DNA of 64,000 nucleotides from Ignavibacteriaceae bacterium (GCA_013388525.1 JACAFA010000241.1:62001-126000); one strand, 5' to 3'; shown: positions 53,030-63,990, numbered from the stretch's first letter. Notes: generated from the letters alone by a model not told the origin. Numbers and translations are program-made.

Positions 53030-55018
53030 ATGAAAAATTATATCCTTTGGATATTTATTGTTTTCACATCAATAAGCTTTTCTCAGCAAAAGTATTTCAT
53101 CTATTTTAAAGATAAAGGTATTGAATCATCGGTGAAACTTGAAAAAAGCAGTCCGGTTTACAATTCTGCATTGTCTCTTCTTTCAATTAAAAGTATTGAA
53201 AGAAGAATTAAAAATTTAGGTGAAGATTACTTTATCACTTATGAAGATTTGCCTCTTAATCAGGACTACATTTCGCAGCTTGAAAAAGCCGGAATCAGGA
53301 TTCAAAACAAACTTCGCTGGTTTAACGCTGTTACTGCTTACCTGACTGAAACAAAAAAAAATAAAGCAGCCGGTTTTCCTTTTGTTGAAAAAATTGAACC
53401 GGTTAGAAAATTCGTTTTCAAATCTCCTGAAGTAAACGAAGCATCTTTTTTATTGAAACAACCCACTAACCAATTTTCATTTGATTATGGTCAGTCTTTT
53501 GGTCAGCTTCAGCTTTCTGACATTCCTGCGGTTCATTCGAAGGGAATTACCGGACAAGGTGTTCTTCTTGGTTTACTGGATACAGGTTTCAACTGGAAAA
53601 ATCATGAATCATTAAAAGATGCAACTGTGGTAGCTGAATATGATTTCATATTCAAAGACAACTCAACACAAAACGATGCTCTCGATCACCCTGACCAGCA
53701 CAATCACGGAACTCTGGTCTTTTCAATCGTTGGAGGATTTAAAGATAGTTCTCTGATCGGTTCCGCTTTCGGCTCTGACTTTATTCTGGCAAAAACAGAA
53801 GACATCAGAAGCGAAAAGCATATTGAAGAAGACAACTATGCTGCGGCACTTGAGTGGATGGAAAGTTACGGAGTTGATATAACAAGCAGCTCTTTAGGTT
53901 ACAGCACTTTCGATTCGCCGGAGTTTTCTTATAGTTATTCAGATATGGATGGAAAAACCACAATTGTTACAAAAGCTGCAGAGCTGGCTTTCAGAAGAGG
54001 AGTTGTTACTATCACTTCAGCAGGCAACGAAGGTTCAACTTCCTGGCGATACATAACTGCACCTGCTGATGGAATAAATACTCTCGCAATCGGTGCTGTT
54101 AATAACAGTAATGAAGTTGCAGCATTCAGCAGTCGTGGACCGTCGTATGATGGCAGAATTAAACCCGATGTTGTTACGCAGGGAGTAAGTGTTTATTGTG
54201 CAAACCCGGGAAATTTTTCAGGTTATATTACCGCAAGCGGAACTTCAGTTTCTGCTCCTATTGCAAGTGGAATCGCTGCGTTACTCTTATCAGCTTATCC
54301 ACATCTGAAAAATACTCAGGTAAGGAGTATTCTTACTGAAACTGCTGATGGTAGTGCTTCACCGGATAATGACAGAGGTTATGGATTACTTTCAGCGGTG
54401 AAAGCAATTGAATTCCCAAATCTTAAGACTTCGGAAGGAACATATATCCTGAATAAAATGTTCATAGTAAAAAATAATATCTTTCCGCAAACAGTTTTTA
54501 TTCACTATTCCACCAATGGTATTGATTATACAGAAACACAGATGCAGTTTAGCGATAGTTCGAATTACACTTTTAAATTCCCGTATTTATTTAATGATGA
54601 ACTGGTTGATTTTTATTTTACCTACGAGGATAACACCGGAGCTTCTTTCAGAGAACCGGTAAGTAGTAATTATAAATTTTATTATGGTTCGCTTGATATA
54701 AGTCTTAATACAGAGATAAACAAAGTTTATTCTGATTACCTAGTTAGTGAGCCTTATCCGAATCCGTTTTATCCTGGTATAAATACATTTACTTCTGTTC
54801 AAATTAAATCATTAGGAAATGAAAACCTTACAATAAGAATTATAGACCCATTAGGTCAGCAAGCAGGATATTACAGTACAGTAACCATCGATGGTGAAAA
54901 CAGATTTGACTGGTATGGTAAAAATGAAAATGGTGTACCAATGGCAAGCGGCGTTTATTATTTTCTGATCGATTTGAATGGTAAGCAATATAGCCGGAAT
55001 CTTGTCCTTTTAAGGTAA
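53030..55018 (+). CDS. Secreted subtilisin-family (S8) protease with T9SS C-terminal domain
   Basis: 662 residues. Signal peptide (hydrophobic about 5-17, cleavage near SQQ), a propeptide of about 130 residues, and a catalytic domain with D184 (GLLDTGFN), H226 (HNHGTLVFS), oxyanion N333 (SAGNEGS) and S406 (GTSVSAPIASG). The end (SEPYPNPFYPG ... NRFDWYGKNENGVPMASGVYYFLIDL ... LVLLR) is a type A T9SS sorting domain, so the enzyme is probably moved to the surface. No T9SS component gene is in the window. Confidence 0.92.
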   Translation: MKNYILWIFIVFTSISFSQQKYFIYFKDKGIESSVKLEKSSPVYNSALSLLSIKSIERRIKNLGEDYFITYEDLPLNQDYISQLEKAGIRIQNKLRWFNAVTAYLTETKKNKAAGFPFVEKIEPVRKFVFKSPEVNEASFLLKQPTNQFSFDYGQSFGQLQLSDIPAVHSKGITGQGVLLGLLDTGFNWKNHESLKDATVVAEYDFIFKDNSTQNDALDHPDQHNHGTLVFSIVGGFKDSSLIGSAFGSDFILAKTEDIRSEKHIEEDNYAAALEWMESYGVDITSSSLGYSTFDSPEFSYSYSDMDGKTTIVTKAAELAFRRGVVTITSAGNEGSTSWRYITAPADGINTLAIGAVNNSNEVAAFSSRGPSYDGRIKPDVVTQGVSVYCANPGNFSGYITASGTSVSAPIASGIAALLLSAYPHLKNTQVRSILTETADGSASPDNDRGYGLLSAVKAIEFPNLKTSEGTYILNKMFIVKNNIFPQTVFIHYSTNGIDYTETQMQFSDSSNYTFKFPYLFNDELVDFYFTYEDNTGASFREPVSSNYKFYYGSLDISLNTEINKVYSDYLVSEPYPNPFYPGINTFTSVQIKSLGNENLTIRIIDPLGQQAGYYSTVTIDGENRFDWYGKNENGVPMASGVYYFLIDLNGKQYSRNLVLLR

Positions 55019-55159
55019 TCAGCAAACTTTTCACAACTTTGAAATTTTTTATTTCGTAACTCCTTTATAAATCTTTTAATTAAGAAGGAATCCTCTTTAT
55101 TAAGTTTAGCCAGATTTTCTTAATTTTCTTAACACCTACTCACTTTTCATTTAAAAAAT

Positions 55160-55801
55160 ATGGACAAAATAATACTAGCTTCACAATTAGAATATATTTC
55201 ATCATTCCGAAAGAAAACGGACAGCCTTATCGAAGAAATGGAAACTTATGCTAAAGAGCATAACGTGCCGATTCTTTACTGGCAATCAGCAGAATTTTTA
55301 GAGCAATTAGTTCTTATAAAAAATCCAAAAAGAGTTCTGGAATTGGGTACGGCTATCGGATATTCGACTATCAGGATTGCGAGGAACTTAAAAGGTAAAT
55401 CTGTTATTCATTCAATTGAGAAAAGTGCAGATAATATTACGGTAGCTAAAGAATTTATTACGAAGTCCGGCTTGATAAATAAAATTAAAGTGCTGGAAGG
55501 AGATGCAGTAAACGTTATGCCTCAGCTAAAAAAGAAGTACGATATAATTTTTCTGGATGCTGATAAGGAAGATTATAAAAGACTGTTTGATTATTCTCTT
55601 GTTCTCTTACGAAAAGGTGGAATAATGGTCGTTGATAATCTATTATGGCATGGTTACGCTGCTTCAAGCAGAGTTCCGCCAGAATATAAGGAATCAACAA
55701 AGCATATTCGTGAATTCAATTTATTATTTATGAATCAACCAAATCTTAGATCTTCAATTATTCCTGTTGGAGATGGATTAGGATTGGGTGTTAAACTCTG
55801 A
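55160..55801 (+). CDS. O-methyltransferase (class I SAM-dependent, caffeoyl-CoA OMT-like)
   Basis: 213 residues. The SAM-binding motif VLELGTAIGYSTIRIARNL (about residues 59-77), the acidic NVMPQLKKKYDIIFLDADKEDYKRL, GGIMVVDNLLWHG and the C-terminal GDGLGLGVKL are those of the COMT-like family common near translation genes in Bacteroidota and Firmicutes. Substrate unknown (a tRNA or small phenol). The overlap with the following gene is small. Confidence 0.9.
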   Translation: MDKIILASQLEYISSFRKKTDSLIEEMETYAKEHNVPILYWQSAEFLEQLVLIKNPKRVLELGTAIGYSTIRIARNLKGKSVIHSIEKSADNITVAKEFITKSGLINKIKVLEGDAVNVMPQLKKKYDIIFLDADKEDYKRLFDYSLVLLRKGGIMVVDNLLWHGYAASSRVPPEYKESTKHIREFNLLFMNQPNLRSSIIPVGDGLGLGVKL

Positions 55802-55817
55802 CTTAATTCAGTTTATT

Positions 55818-56246
55818 ATGACATTAAATTTTTCTGACAAAAACTTTTTATCGCAGGTTGAAGATTATACTTCTAACATTCTTCAAAAAAAAGAAGATTT
55901 AAAAAAAATACTTGATACAGTAGCTGTAAATGGCAAAGAAGAAGATTTTGAAAAGTTAACCTTTACATCAAAATATATTTGCGGAATGATGCGGGTTCTT
56001 AATGCTGCGCCCAGTATACCTGAAGTAAGCAGTATTGATCAACTTAAAAAAGATTTAAATGAAAGTATCAATAAGGGAATAGAACAATTGAAGGAAATAA
56101 TTTCATTTAGTTCTGAAACTCAAAGAAATTATTTCAATAAAACATATTTTACTCTCACAAAGCAGAACTTTGCTAATCTTTCACAGTTGTTCTCTGATTT
56201 AGAATCAGTGAAAAAGTATATCAACTATTTAAAACGACAAATCTGA
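55818..56246 (+). CDS. Cytoplasmic helical protein, unknown
   Basis: The frame is open from 55788, but the ATG at 55818 is the natural start (142 residues). The protein is nearly all helical with charged repeats (LQKKEDLKKILDTVAVNGKEEDFEKLTF, SIDQLKKDLNESINKGIEQLKEIISF). A CxxM-rich stretch (YICGMMRVLNAAPSIPEVSSI) lies in the centre. I do not recognise the family. It ends 2 bp before the stop of the convergent MarR gene and is 16 bp downstream of the methyltransferase, so probably in its operon. Confidence 0.72.
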   Translation: MTLNFSDKNFLSQVEDYTSNILQKKEDLKKILDTVAVNGKEEDFEKLTFTSKYICGMMRVLNAAPSIPEVSSIDQLKKDLNESINKGIEQLKEIISFSSETQRNYFNKTYFTLTKQNFANLSQLFSDLESVKKYINYLKRQI

Positions 56247-56248
56247 AA

Positions 56249-56701
56249 TTACTTCTCAGGTTTCTTCAACCAGTTTTCAAGTGCCTCGAGTAAATGCTGC
56301 ATTGCAGTGATCAGCGGTTCGTGTTGCGAAGGTTCAATATCCTGAAGTATTTCATTATGAATCTGTATATACGCCTTGTTTAGCTGGTTCACAAGTTGTT
56401 TGCCTCTTCTTGAAAGCATAACCCTCATATTCCTTCTATCATCAGGATTAATTTCTCTGATTATATATTCTTTCTCCACAAGACCATCAATAATTCGTGT
56501 CAACCGGCTCGGGCTAAGACTCATTCGTTCGGCAATTTTTTTGTTGTTAATACTTTCATCTGTTCCGAATAACCTTAAACATCTGAACTCTGCCTGTGTT
56601 AAATTGTGAACCGTTGCAAGTCGTACTTCTTTCTCCTGACAATTTGCCAGTAAGCTAAAAGTTAGGTTAGCTAAACGTTCTGCGGTTTGATGTGTGTCCA
56701 T
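56249..56701 (-). CDS. MarR family transcriptional regulator
   Basis: 150 residues. The winged helix is clear: LTQAEFRCLRLFGTDESINNKKIAERMSLSPSRLTRIIDGLVEKEYIIREINPDDRRNMRVMLSRRGKQLV (residues 32-100), with the DDRR wing, and helical ends for dimerisation. It likely responds to a small phenolic or oxidising ligand, but the target is unknown; the neighbouring OMT and IMPACT genes are on different strands or units. Confidence 0.92.
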   Translation of the reverse strand: MDTHQTAERLANLTFSLLANCQEKEVRLATVHNLTQAEFRCLRLFGTDESINNKKIAERMSLSPSRLTRIIDGLVEKEYIIREINPDDRRNMRVMLSRRGKQLVNQLNKAYIQIHNEILQDIEPSQHEPLITAMQHLLEALENWLKKPEK

Positions 56702-56821
56702 AATTTCCCCGGGTTTGTGTAATTGTAAATATTGTTCATATCAAATATCAGTAATAACGATATTTGAATCAAGTAACATCAACATTTTTTTTGAACAATT
56801 ATTAGCAGGACGAGAAATAAT

Positions 56822-57445
56822 TCATTTATAAACAGTTTCGCTTTGGGTTACTAATTTAATTTTGTTTTTACCTGCCTCCGATAGTTTCTGTGAAATCTGT
56901 TCAATTTTATCCGATTTTAGTAAGCAGAATATTGTTAAAGATTCCTGATAATCAGAGTTTAATATTATTGAATTATTATTGGATAAAATTCTGTGTATAA
57001 AACTAACCTGTTCATATTCTGCTGATATGGTAGCTTTTTGAAAAAGTTGTCGGGTGGAAATCTTAGAATTGTTTATAACTTCAAAAGCTGAAAGGTAATA
57101 TGCTTTGCCCAGGGGGCCAACACCCAGCTTTACTCCTCCGAAAATTCTTGAAACAATTATTAGTTGATTTCTCAGACTGAAATGCTCAATTGCATTAAGT
57201 ATTCTTATACCGGCAGTTCCGTTTGGTTCACCTGCATCGGAATAGCGAACTGTTCCATCAGCTAACTTGAATGCATAACAATGATGAGATGCATCAAAAT
57301 ATTTCTTTTTAGCATTTGTGAGATATTCCTTTACTCCGGTTTCAGAATTAACCGGATAAATCTGTGCAATAAAAGAGGATTTGTTAAATACTGTAGTGAC
57401 TTCATTAAAATCATCTACTGTTTGTATTTCATTCGGTAGATTCAT
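56822..57445 (-). CDS. IMPACT/YigZ family protein
   Basis: The frame is open to 57490; the ATG at 57445 gives 207 residues, the usual YigZ length. Core: KSSFIAQIYPVNSETGVKEYLTNAKKKYFDASHHCYAFKLADG, the signature YSDAGEPNGTAGIRIL and IVSRIFGGVKLGVGPLGKAYYLSA. The family is of unclear function; the yeast homologue Yih1 regulates Gcn2. Divergent from uvrA. Confidence 0.9.
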   Translation of the reverse strand: MNLPNEIQTVDDFNEVTTVFNKSSFIAQIYPVNSETGVKEYLTNAKKKYFDASHHCYAFKLADGTVRYSDAGEPNGTAGIRILNAIEHFSLRNQLIIVSRIFGGVKLGVGPLGKAYYLSAFEVINNSKISTRQLFQKATISAEYEQVSFIHRILSNNNSIILNSDYQESLTIFCLLKSDKIEQISQKLSEAGKNKIKLVTQSETVYK

Positions 57446-57536
57446 ATCAGAAAAGTTGTACAGTGCAAAGCATTTATAATTGATTATCAAACCTTCAATG
57501 GCTAATATAGCTAATTAAAATTTTATTTACCTTTCC

Positions 57537-60359
57537 TTGGAAAAAGAATTTATAACAATCAAGGGTGCAAGAGAGCACAATCTTAAGAACATTGATCTTG
57601 AGATTCCGCGTGATACATTTACGGTGATTACCGGGCTTTCCGGTTCCGGGAAATCATCACTTGCCTTCGATACAATTTATGCTGAAGGTCAGCGGCGTTA
57701 TATCGAATCGCTCTCTGCATACGCACGTCAGTTTCTTGATATGCTCGAAAAACCTGATGTTGACCTGATTGAAGGTTTAAGTCCTGCAATATCAATTGAG
57801 CAAAAATCCACCACAGGCAATCCTCGTTCAACAGTTGGAACCGTTACAGAAATTTACGATTACCTTAGACTTCTTTTTGCCCGGGTTGGAATTCCCCATT
57901 GTTACAATTGCGGGAAGCCTGTAAAAAAGCAATCTTCCAATCAGATTATTGACTCAATCATTTCAACATTCAAGAATAAAAAAATATTAATTCTTTCTCC
58001 TTTAATCAGGGGCAGAAAAGGTCACTATAAAGAATTATTTGAAGAAGTTCTTTCTGATGGATTTTTAAGAGTAAGAGTTGAAGGTGAAATATTCGAAATA
58101 ACAAAAGGCTTTCAGGTTGATCGTTACAAAATTCACAACATTGAAATTGTTGTTGACAGATTTACTGTTAACGAATCCAGCCATTCAAGAATTAGTGAAT
58201 CAGTTGAAGTTGCTTTGAATTATGGTGAAGGAAGTATTATTGTCAATGACGGAAAAGAGGACCATTTTTACAGCAGACAGCTTGCCTGTATCGATTGTGG
58301 GATTAGTTACCGGGAACTTGCACCAAATTCGTTTTCGTTTAACTCACCATATGGTTCATGTCAGGAGTGTGAAGGTCTTGGCGAAAAAAAAGAAATTGAT
58401 ATTAACCTGATTATTCCTGATTGGGATAAATCTATTAACGATGAAGGTCTTGCTCCACTTGGTAAACCGCGAAAGATATGGTTTTTCACACAGCTTGAAG
58501 CTGTTGCAAAAAGTTATGGCTTTGATTTTGACACTCCGCTGAAAAAATTAACTGAAACTCAAAAAGATGTAATAATAAACGGAAGTAAAGAAAGAATTTC
58601 TTTTACATACACTTACGGTGGTGGCAAACCTGTTCAGTATATGCATCGGTTTTCAGGTATCATCAAATACCTGAAACATTATTATGATTCAACATCATCA
58701 AACAGTATCCGCGAATGGGTTGAATCTTTTATGAATACAAAAAATTGTTCAGCCTGTAACGGTGGAAGATTGAGAAAAGAATCTTTGGCTGTTAAATTCA
58801 ACGGAAAAAATATAAGTGAGATAACATCTCTTTCAATCTTAAGAGCGCTGGAATTTTTTAAGAACGTAAAGCTTAAAGGAAATGAAGCACTGATTGCAAA
58901 ACCAATTCTTAAAGAAGTTAATGAAAGATTGGAATTTCTTCATAATGTAGGATTAGACTATTTAACGCTGGGCCGCTCTGCAAGAACTTTATCCGGCGGC
59001 GAATCTCAAAGAATCAGACTTGCAACTCAAATCGGTACCCAGCTTGCTGGTGTGTTGTATGTTCTCGATGAACCTTCAATCGGACTTCATCAAAGCGATA
59101 ATATTAAACTTATCAATTCACTAAAAAACCTTCGTGATCTCGGGAATACAATCATTGTTGTAGAACACGACAGGGAAACAATTCAAAGCTCAGATTTTAT
59201 GATTGATCTTGGTCCCGGTGCAGGAGAACACGGTGGTAAAGTTATAATGGAAGGTGAAACGAAAAAGCTTCTGAACTCTGACAATGGTTTCGATTCAATT
59301 ACACTTTCCTATTTAAGAAGCAGAGAAAAAATCAAAATGCCTGAGAAGAGAAGGAAAGGCAATGGAAAATTTATAACTCTTATCGGTGCAAAAGGAAATA
59401 ATCTGAAGAATATTAATCTGAAAATTCCTCTCGGCACTTTAACTTTAATTACAGGAGTGAGCGGCTCGGGTAAATCATCGGTGCTGAATGAAACGCTTGT
59501 AAAAATATTAATGAATAAGTTATACAAGTCTAAATCTGTTCCGCTTCCGTATGAAAAAATTGAAGGATTAGAAAACATTGATAAAGTTATTGAGATAGAT
59601 CAGTCACCAATTGGAAGAACGCCACGTTCAAATCCTGCAACTTATACTGGTTTATTCACTCACATTCGTGACTTGTTTGCACAGCTTCCTGAAGCTAAAA
59701 TGAGAGGATACAAAACCGGAAGATTCAGCTTTAATGTTGCAGGTGGAAGATGTGAAGAATGTAATGGTGATGGACTGAAGAAAATTGAAATGAATTTCCT
59801 GCCTGATGTTTATGTTCATTGCGATTCCTGTAAAGGTAAAAGATACAACAGGGAAACTCTCGAAGTTCTCTATAAAACAAAATCAATTGCTGATGTTTTG
59901 GGAATGCGTGTTTCTGAAGCGCTGGATTTTTTTGAAGACCTTCCACGCATTAAAAGAAAAATAAAAGCATTGAATGACGTTGGATTGGGTTACATTACTC
60001 TTGGTCAGCAGGCAACAACTCTTTCCGGCGGAGAAGCACAAAGAGTAAAGCTCGCAACCGAATTGAGTAAAGTTTCAACCGGCAAAACACTTTATGTTCT
60101 TGATGAACCCACAACCGGACTTCACTTTGAAGATGTGAGAATTTTACTTGATGTTCTCAATAAGCTTGTTGATAAAGGTAATACCATTGTTGTTGTTGAG
60201 CATAATATGGATGTGATAAAAATGGCTGACTGGATAATTGACCTTGGTCCCGGCGGCGGTGAGTTTGGCGGAAAGATTGTAGCTGAAGGCACACCTGAAC
60301 AGGTAATCAAAAATTCTAAAAGTGTTACAGGGAAATTCCTTCGAAGTGAATTTTTATAA
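57537..60359 (+). CDS. uvrA: Excinuclease ABC subunit A
   Basis: 940 residues from a TTG that gives [26 protein letters not shown]. Two ABC modules: Walker [15 protein letters not shown] and [13 protein letters not shown]; signatures [12 protein letters not shown] and [21 protein letters not shown] and [11 protein letters not shown]; zinc-finger cysteines C..C ([10 protein letters not shown]) and [30 protein letters not shown]. It recognises DNA damage and loads UvrB. It stands alone; uvrB is not here. Confidence 0.97.
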   Translation: MEKEFITIKGAREHNLKNIDLEIPRDTFTVITGLSGSGKSSLAFDTIYAEGQRRYIESLSAYARQFLDMLEKPDVDLIEGLSPAISIEQKSTTGNPRSTVGTVTEIYDYLRLLFARVGIPHCYNCGKPVKKQSSNQIIDSIISTFKNKKILILSPLIRGRKGHYKELFEEVLSDGFLRVRVEGEIFEITKGFQVDRYKIHNIEIVVDRFTVNESSHSRISESVEVALNYGEGSIIVNDGKEDHFYSRQLACIDCGISYRELAPNSFSFNSPYGSCQECEGLGEKKEIDINLIIPDWDKSINDEGLAPLGKPRKIWFFTQLEAVAKSYGFDFDTPLKKLTETQKDVIINGSKERISFTYTYGGGKPVQYMHRFSGIIKYLKHYYDSTSSNSIREWVESFMNTKNCSACNGGRLRKESLAVKFNGKNISEITSLSILRALEFFKNVKLKGNEALIAKPILKEVNERLEFLHNVGLDYLTLGRSARTLSGGESQRIRLATQIGTQLAGVLYVLDEPSIGLHQSDNIKLINSLKNLRDLGNTIIVVEHDRETIQSSDFMIDLGPGAGEHGGKVIMEGETKKLLNSDNGFDSITLSYLRSREKIKMPEKRRKGNGKFITLIGAKGNNLKNINLKIPLGTLTLITGVSGSGKSSVLNETLVKILMNKLYKSKSVPLPYEKIEGLENIDKVIEIDQSPIGRTPRSNPATYTGLFTHIRDLFAQLPEAKMRGYKTGRFSFNVAGGRCEECNGDGLKKIEMNFLPDVYVHCDSCKGKRYNRETLEVLYKTKSIADVLGMRVSEALDFFEDLPRIKRKIKALNDVGLGYITLGQQATTLSGGEAQRVKLATELSKVSTGKTLYVLDEPTTGLHFEDVRILLDVLNKLVDKGNTIVVVEHNMDVIKMADWIIDLGPGGGEFGGKIVAEGTPEQVIKNSKSVTGKFLRSEFL

Positions 60360-60492
60360 GCCTTATCAGTTGAATATTCCCCAAAATTTATAGTCCTTTA
60401 ACTAATGTTGAGAATTATTCGCTTGCTACAGCGACGCTTTTTACTTACATTTCTTCTGCGATTTCAATAACAAATTTAAAAAGGATTGAAAA

Positions 60493-62688
60493 TTGCAAAA
60501 GAATTTCAACATTCTACCCGTTTCGATTCTCACTGTATTTTTTCTTCTAGTCCAATTAATATTCACTCCGAATCTAACTTTTAGTCAGGAACTTATCTGG
60601 AACCACACCGGCGGCCCGATGGGTGGAATCATCGGAGGTATGGATATAAACTCAAACGGTGATATCTATGCTGGTGTTTATCCTTTTATGATAGCATACA
60701 CTGGTTTGTATAAATCCACTGATAACGGTGAAAGCTGGTTTAAGATAAAAACCCAGTTCGAAGACTTCCAGGTATTTTCGGTTTATATTACAAAGGAAGA
60801 CCATATATGGGTAGGAACAGATTATCAAGACAAACTCTACAGATCTACGGATAACGGACTGACATGGGAAATTAAAGCGAACGGGTATAATGCATTTGAA
60901 TGCTGGGCTATTGGCGAAAGTAAAGATGGAGTTCTGTTTGCGGGAGATGCAAATTCAGGACAGTTGTATCGTTCAACGGATAATGGAGAGAATTGGCAGT
61001 TCTCAGCACTCATAGCTCCGTTAGCATTTGCAGTTGATTCGAATAATGTTGTATACGCAGGTGCGTTTAATGGATTGTATTCATCGACAGATAACGGTGT
61101 TAGCTGGACACAAAATAATTTCTTCTCAGGTTATGCAGTATCCACCGTACTGATTGATACAAGCAACGGGATATACTGCGGAACAGGTTATACCTACCTG
61201 AATGGTGATGGTCTGTACTATTCGGGTGATAGCGGACAGACTTGGCGACAGCTTGGATTTGCAGGTAAAGAAGTACTTGCTTTAGCATTCGACTCGGAAT
61301 GGAATCTGTTTGCCGGTACAAAGGAAGACGGATTATTCAAGACATCAGATTCAGGGCAAAGCTGGACTCAGTATCAGAATGGTATTTACAGGAAAGAAGT
61401 TTTCAAATTAGTAATAAACCAGCAGGATGATATTTTCATTGGATCTGAAGGTGGAGGGAGTGGATGGTATTTATATGGTGGTGGCGGAGTATTCAGGTCA
61501 ACCAATGGAGGAGGTTCATTCGAGCAGGTTGGCTTACCAATATCTCTTGTAAAAAATATTGTTTTCAGTGGGGATAGCTTAATCATTACTTCAACACCAT
61601 CAGGTGTTCAGAGCTACAATAGATTTACACAGAAATGGAAAAACCTTGGGCTTCATAATGTTGAAGCAGTAACAATCACACCATCAGAATATTTATATGC
61701 AGCAACAAGGGACGATGGTTTATACAAATCCACGGATTTAGGAAATAACTGGTTCTTAACTAATCTCACGGCTGATACTTTAATGCCTATTTACAATGTT
61801 CTGGCTATAAATGATGATACGTTGTTTGTTGCTACATTTTTTAATCTTCGAAGATCATTGGATGGAGGTGAAAACTGGAACATATTACCAATTGGAACAG
61901 GAGAATATGCGAGAGGATTACTCTTTAACAACGAAATATTATGGTTGATGGGATATGTATCGGGTCATAAATTTTATAAAAGTTCAGACATTGGTAATTC
62001 ATTCGATTTATTGTATGCAGGTTACAGCAGTTCAAATGATGTAAATAAACCGATTTCTGTACTAAATAATGAACATATATTCCTAGCAATGCGTGGAAAC
62101 AATCCAAATGGAATTCTACGTTCAACAGATGGAGGTGTAACTTGGGAACAAGTATTATTCAGAAGAGTTGCAACAGTATTAACTAATACTGATGGCTTAA
62201 TACTTACGGGATCAACCGTTGCCTCTATTTATGATACAAATAAAATTTATTTGTCAAATAATTATGGGAATAGTTGGGATAGTTTAGCTCAACCAACAAA
62301 ATGGGGCATTTATATAACAGATATGGTAAAAGATAAAGCCAATAAATATTTCTTTGGGACTTCTGGTGATGGTTTGTATGAGATAGAAATAATTACAGGT
62401 GTAGAAGAACAATGGGCTCAAATTTTTCACTTTAATCTTTTTCAAAATTTTCCAAATCCATTTAACCATAAAACCAAGATTCAGTATATGGTTAGCGGTA
62501 GGCAATTTATATCACTTAAGATTTATGATTTACTTGGCAGGGAGGTTGCCATTTTAATTGACGAAGAAATACAATCAGGCAATTATGAAATCGAATTTGA
62601 TGCGTCAAATCTAACAAGCGGAATTTACTTCTACCAAATGAAAACCGGAGAATTAATGCAAACGAAAAAAATGATACTTTTAAAATGA
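60493..62688 (+). CDS. Secreted BNR/sialidase-like beta-propeller protein with T9SS domain
   Basis: 731 residues from a TTG start. The signal peptide is followed by about 14 repeats of a sialidase/photosystem II stability-like motif (STDNGESW, STDNGLTW, STDNGENW, SGDSGQTW, STDLGNNW and so on), each with an aromatic and a GxxxG-like turn, which form two linked propellers. The end FQNFPNPFNHKTKIQYMVSG, and FDASNLTSGIYFYQMKTGE with LLK, is the T9SS sorting domain. It is a surface protein, possibly adhesive or sugar-binding. Next gene has the same C-terminal domain. Confidence 0.88.
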   Translation: MQKNFNILPVSILTVFFLLVQLIFTPNLTFSQELIWNHTGGPMGGIIGGMDINSNGDIYAGVYPFMIAYTGLYKSTDNGESWFKIKTQFEDFQVFSVYITKEDHIWVGTDYQDKLYRSTDNGLTWEIKANGYNAFECWAIGESKDGVLFAGDANSGQLYRSTDNGENWQFSALIAPLAFAVDSNNVVYAGAFNGLYSSTDNGVSWTQNNFFSGYAVSTVLIDTSNGIYCGTGYTYLNGDGLYYSGDSGQTWRQLGFAGKEVLALAFDSEWNLFAGTKEDGLFKTSDSGQSWTQYQNGIYRKEVFKLVINQQDDIFIGSEGGGSGWYLYGGGGVFRSTNGGGSFEQVGLPISLVKNIVFSGDSLIITSTPSGVQSYNRFTQKWKNLGLHNVEAVTITPSEYLYAATRDDGLYKSTDLGNNWFLTNLTADTLMPIYNVLAINDDTLFVATFFNLRRSLDGGENWNILPIGTGEYARGLLFNNEILWLMGYVSGHKFYKSSDIGNSFDLLYAGYSSSNDVNKPISVLNNEHIFLAMRGNNPNGILRSTDGGVTWEQVLFRRVATVLTNTDGLILTGSTVASIYDTNKIYLSNNYGNSWDSLAQPTKWGIYITDMVKDKANKYFFGTSGDGLYEIEIITGVEEQWAQIFHFNLFQNFPNPFNHKTKIQYMVSGRQFISLKIYDLLGREVAILIDEEIQSGNYEIEFDASNLTSGIYFYQMKTGELMQTKKMILLK

Positions 62689-62747
62689 CATTGTAAAAAA
62701 GCACACACATAATTAATTATATTTTCAATCATAAAGGGAGACAAATT

Positions 62748-63947
62748 ATGAAACAGTTATTTTCAATTTTCTTAGCATTTCTATTATCAACATTTTTACT
62801 TGCTCAAGATCAATCACCTGCTGTAGAGTTATTTTTTATTACGGAAGGTGTACCAGATTCGCTACCGGTTATTACGTGTACTTTGACTGCACAATCACAA
62901 TGTTGGGGCATCCCTAATCCACCTCCACCTAATCCTGGCCAGTATTTTTTAACTGATGATTATGATAATCCCGTTTATGTTCCAACGGGAAATAATTTGG
63001 GCCAATGGTCCGCTGGTTTTGATTTTGTTACTTCTCAGAATGGATACTCTGTTTTTGCCTACGGTTTATATAAATTAACTATCAGCGGCTCTAACAAATA
63101 TTTTTATCTCGATTACAGGGATTACCGGGTTGGTTATTATTCACCACCAATTAATGGGCATGTAATCGATCTATGGATAAAATATGTATACAGTGAAGAC
63201 AAATTTCAATTTAGTAGTCATGATGGCTGGATTGATTATGCGGATATTATAAATGGAAAACTGTTAAATATTTGGGATATAAAACAGAAAGGAACTCAAC
63301 AAACAAGTTTATTTCCGGATTATTGGGAAAATGCGCTTGTTGTTATAGAAGGTCCTGATGAGCACCCAAGATTTGCTTGGGGTAAATACCCTGGTAACAT
63401 ACAAGGCACAATTATCGGTTATAGAATTTATCGTTGTGCAAATCATATTCCAGGCCAGCCAGGTACGTTTAGTTTGTTTGCCTCGGTGGATGAAGATGTG
63501 TTCGAATATACTGACGAAACTTCAACAGTTGGGATAGATTATAAAGCTAACAGTTATTATATAAAATGTATTTATACAGACGATGAAGAAAGTATTTTTG
63601 AAACCTCTGCAACTAATACTATTGAGATACAGCTCGAAATCCCTCAGAAAAGATATCTATTAAACAACAGGCAACTAGTCCAAAACGAATTTAATTTATC
63701 TCAAAATTTTCCAAATCCATTCAATCCCTCTACAACGATTATTTATACTTTACAAGAAAATAGTTTTGTAACTCTGAAAGTATTTGATATTCTTGGAAAT
63801 GAAATAACAACACTTGTTGATGAGCACACAGTGGCTGGAAATCACTCAGTAATATTTAATGCTTCAGAATTACCCAGTGGAATCTATTTCTATTCTCTGA
63901 CAGCTGGTAATTTAACTTCGTCCAAGAAACTTATTTTACTAAAGTAA
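62748..63947 (+). CDS. Secreted protein of unknown function with T9SS domain
   Basis: 399 residues. Clean signal peptide (MKQLFSIFLAFLLSTFLLAQ, cleavage after AQ) and a middle of about 300 residues without a recognised domain; the first part has a proline-rich NPPPPNPGQYF stretch, the second a fibronectin III-like fold (IGYRIYRCANHIPGQPGTF, and FEYTDETSTV). The end LSQNFPNPFNPSTTIIYTL, and LPSGIYFYSLTAGNL with LLK, is the T9SS sorting domain. Strong GGGAG Shine-Dalgarno. Follows the BNR gene by 59 bp and is probably co-transcribed. Confidence 0.85.
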   Translation: MKQLFSIFLAFLLSTFLLAQDQSPAVELFFITEGVPDSLPVITCTLTAQSQCWGIPNPPPPNPGQYFLTDDYDNPVYVPTGNNLGQWSAGFDFVTSQNGYSVFAYGLYKLTISGSNKYFYLDYRDYRVGYYSPPINGHVIDLWIKYVYSEDKFQFSSHDGWIDYADIINGKLLNIWDIKQKGTQQTSLFPDYWENALVVIEGPDEHPRFAWGKYPGNIQGTIIGYRIYRCANHIPGQPGTFSLFASVDEDVFEYTDETSTVGIDYKANSYYIKCIYTDDEESIFETSATNTIEIQLEIPQKRYLLNNRQLVQNEFNLSQNFPNPFNPSTTIIYTLQENSFVTLKVFDILGNEITTLVDEHTVAGNHSVIFNASELPSGIYFYSLTAGNLTSSKKLILLK

Positions 63948-63965
63948 AATCCTTCAAATAAATAG

Positions 63966-63990
63966 AAGCCAAAATTTAACGTTTCGGCTT
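63966..63990 (+). terminator. Possible terminator after the last gene
   Basis: AAGCC (63966-63970) and GGCTT (63986-63990) can pair with an inner AAA/TTT extension and one bulged C. Only a short T-run follows, so support is weak. Confidence 0.3.
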
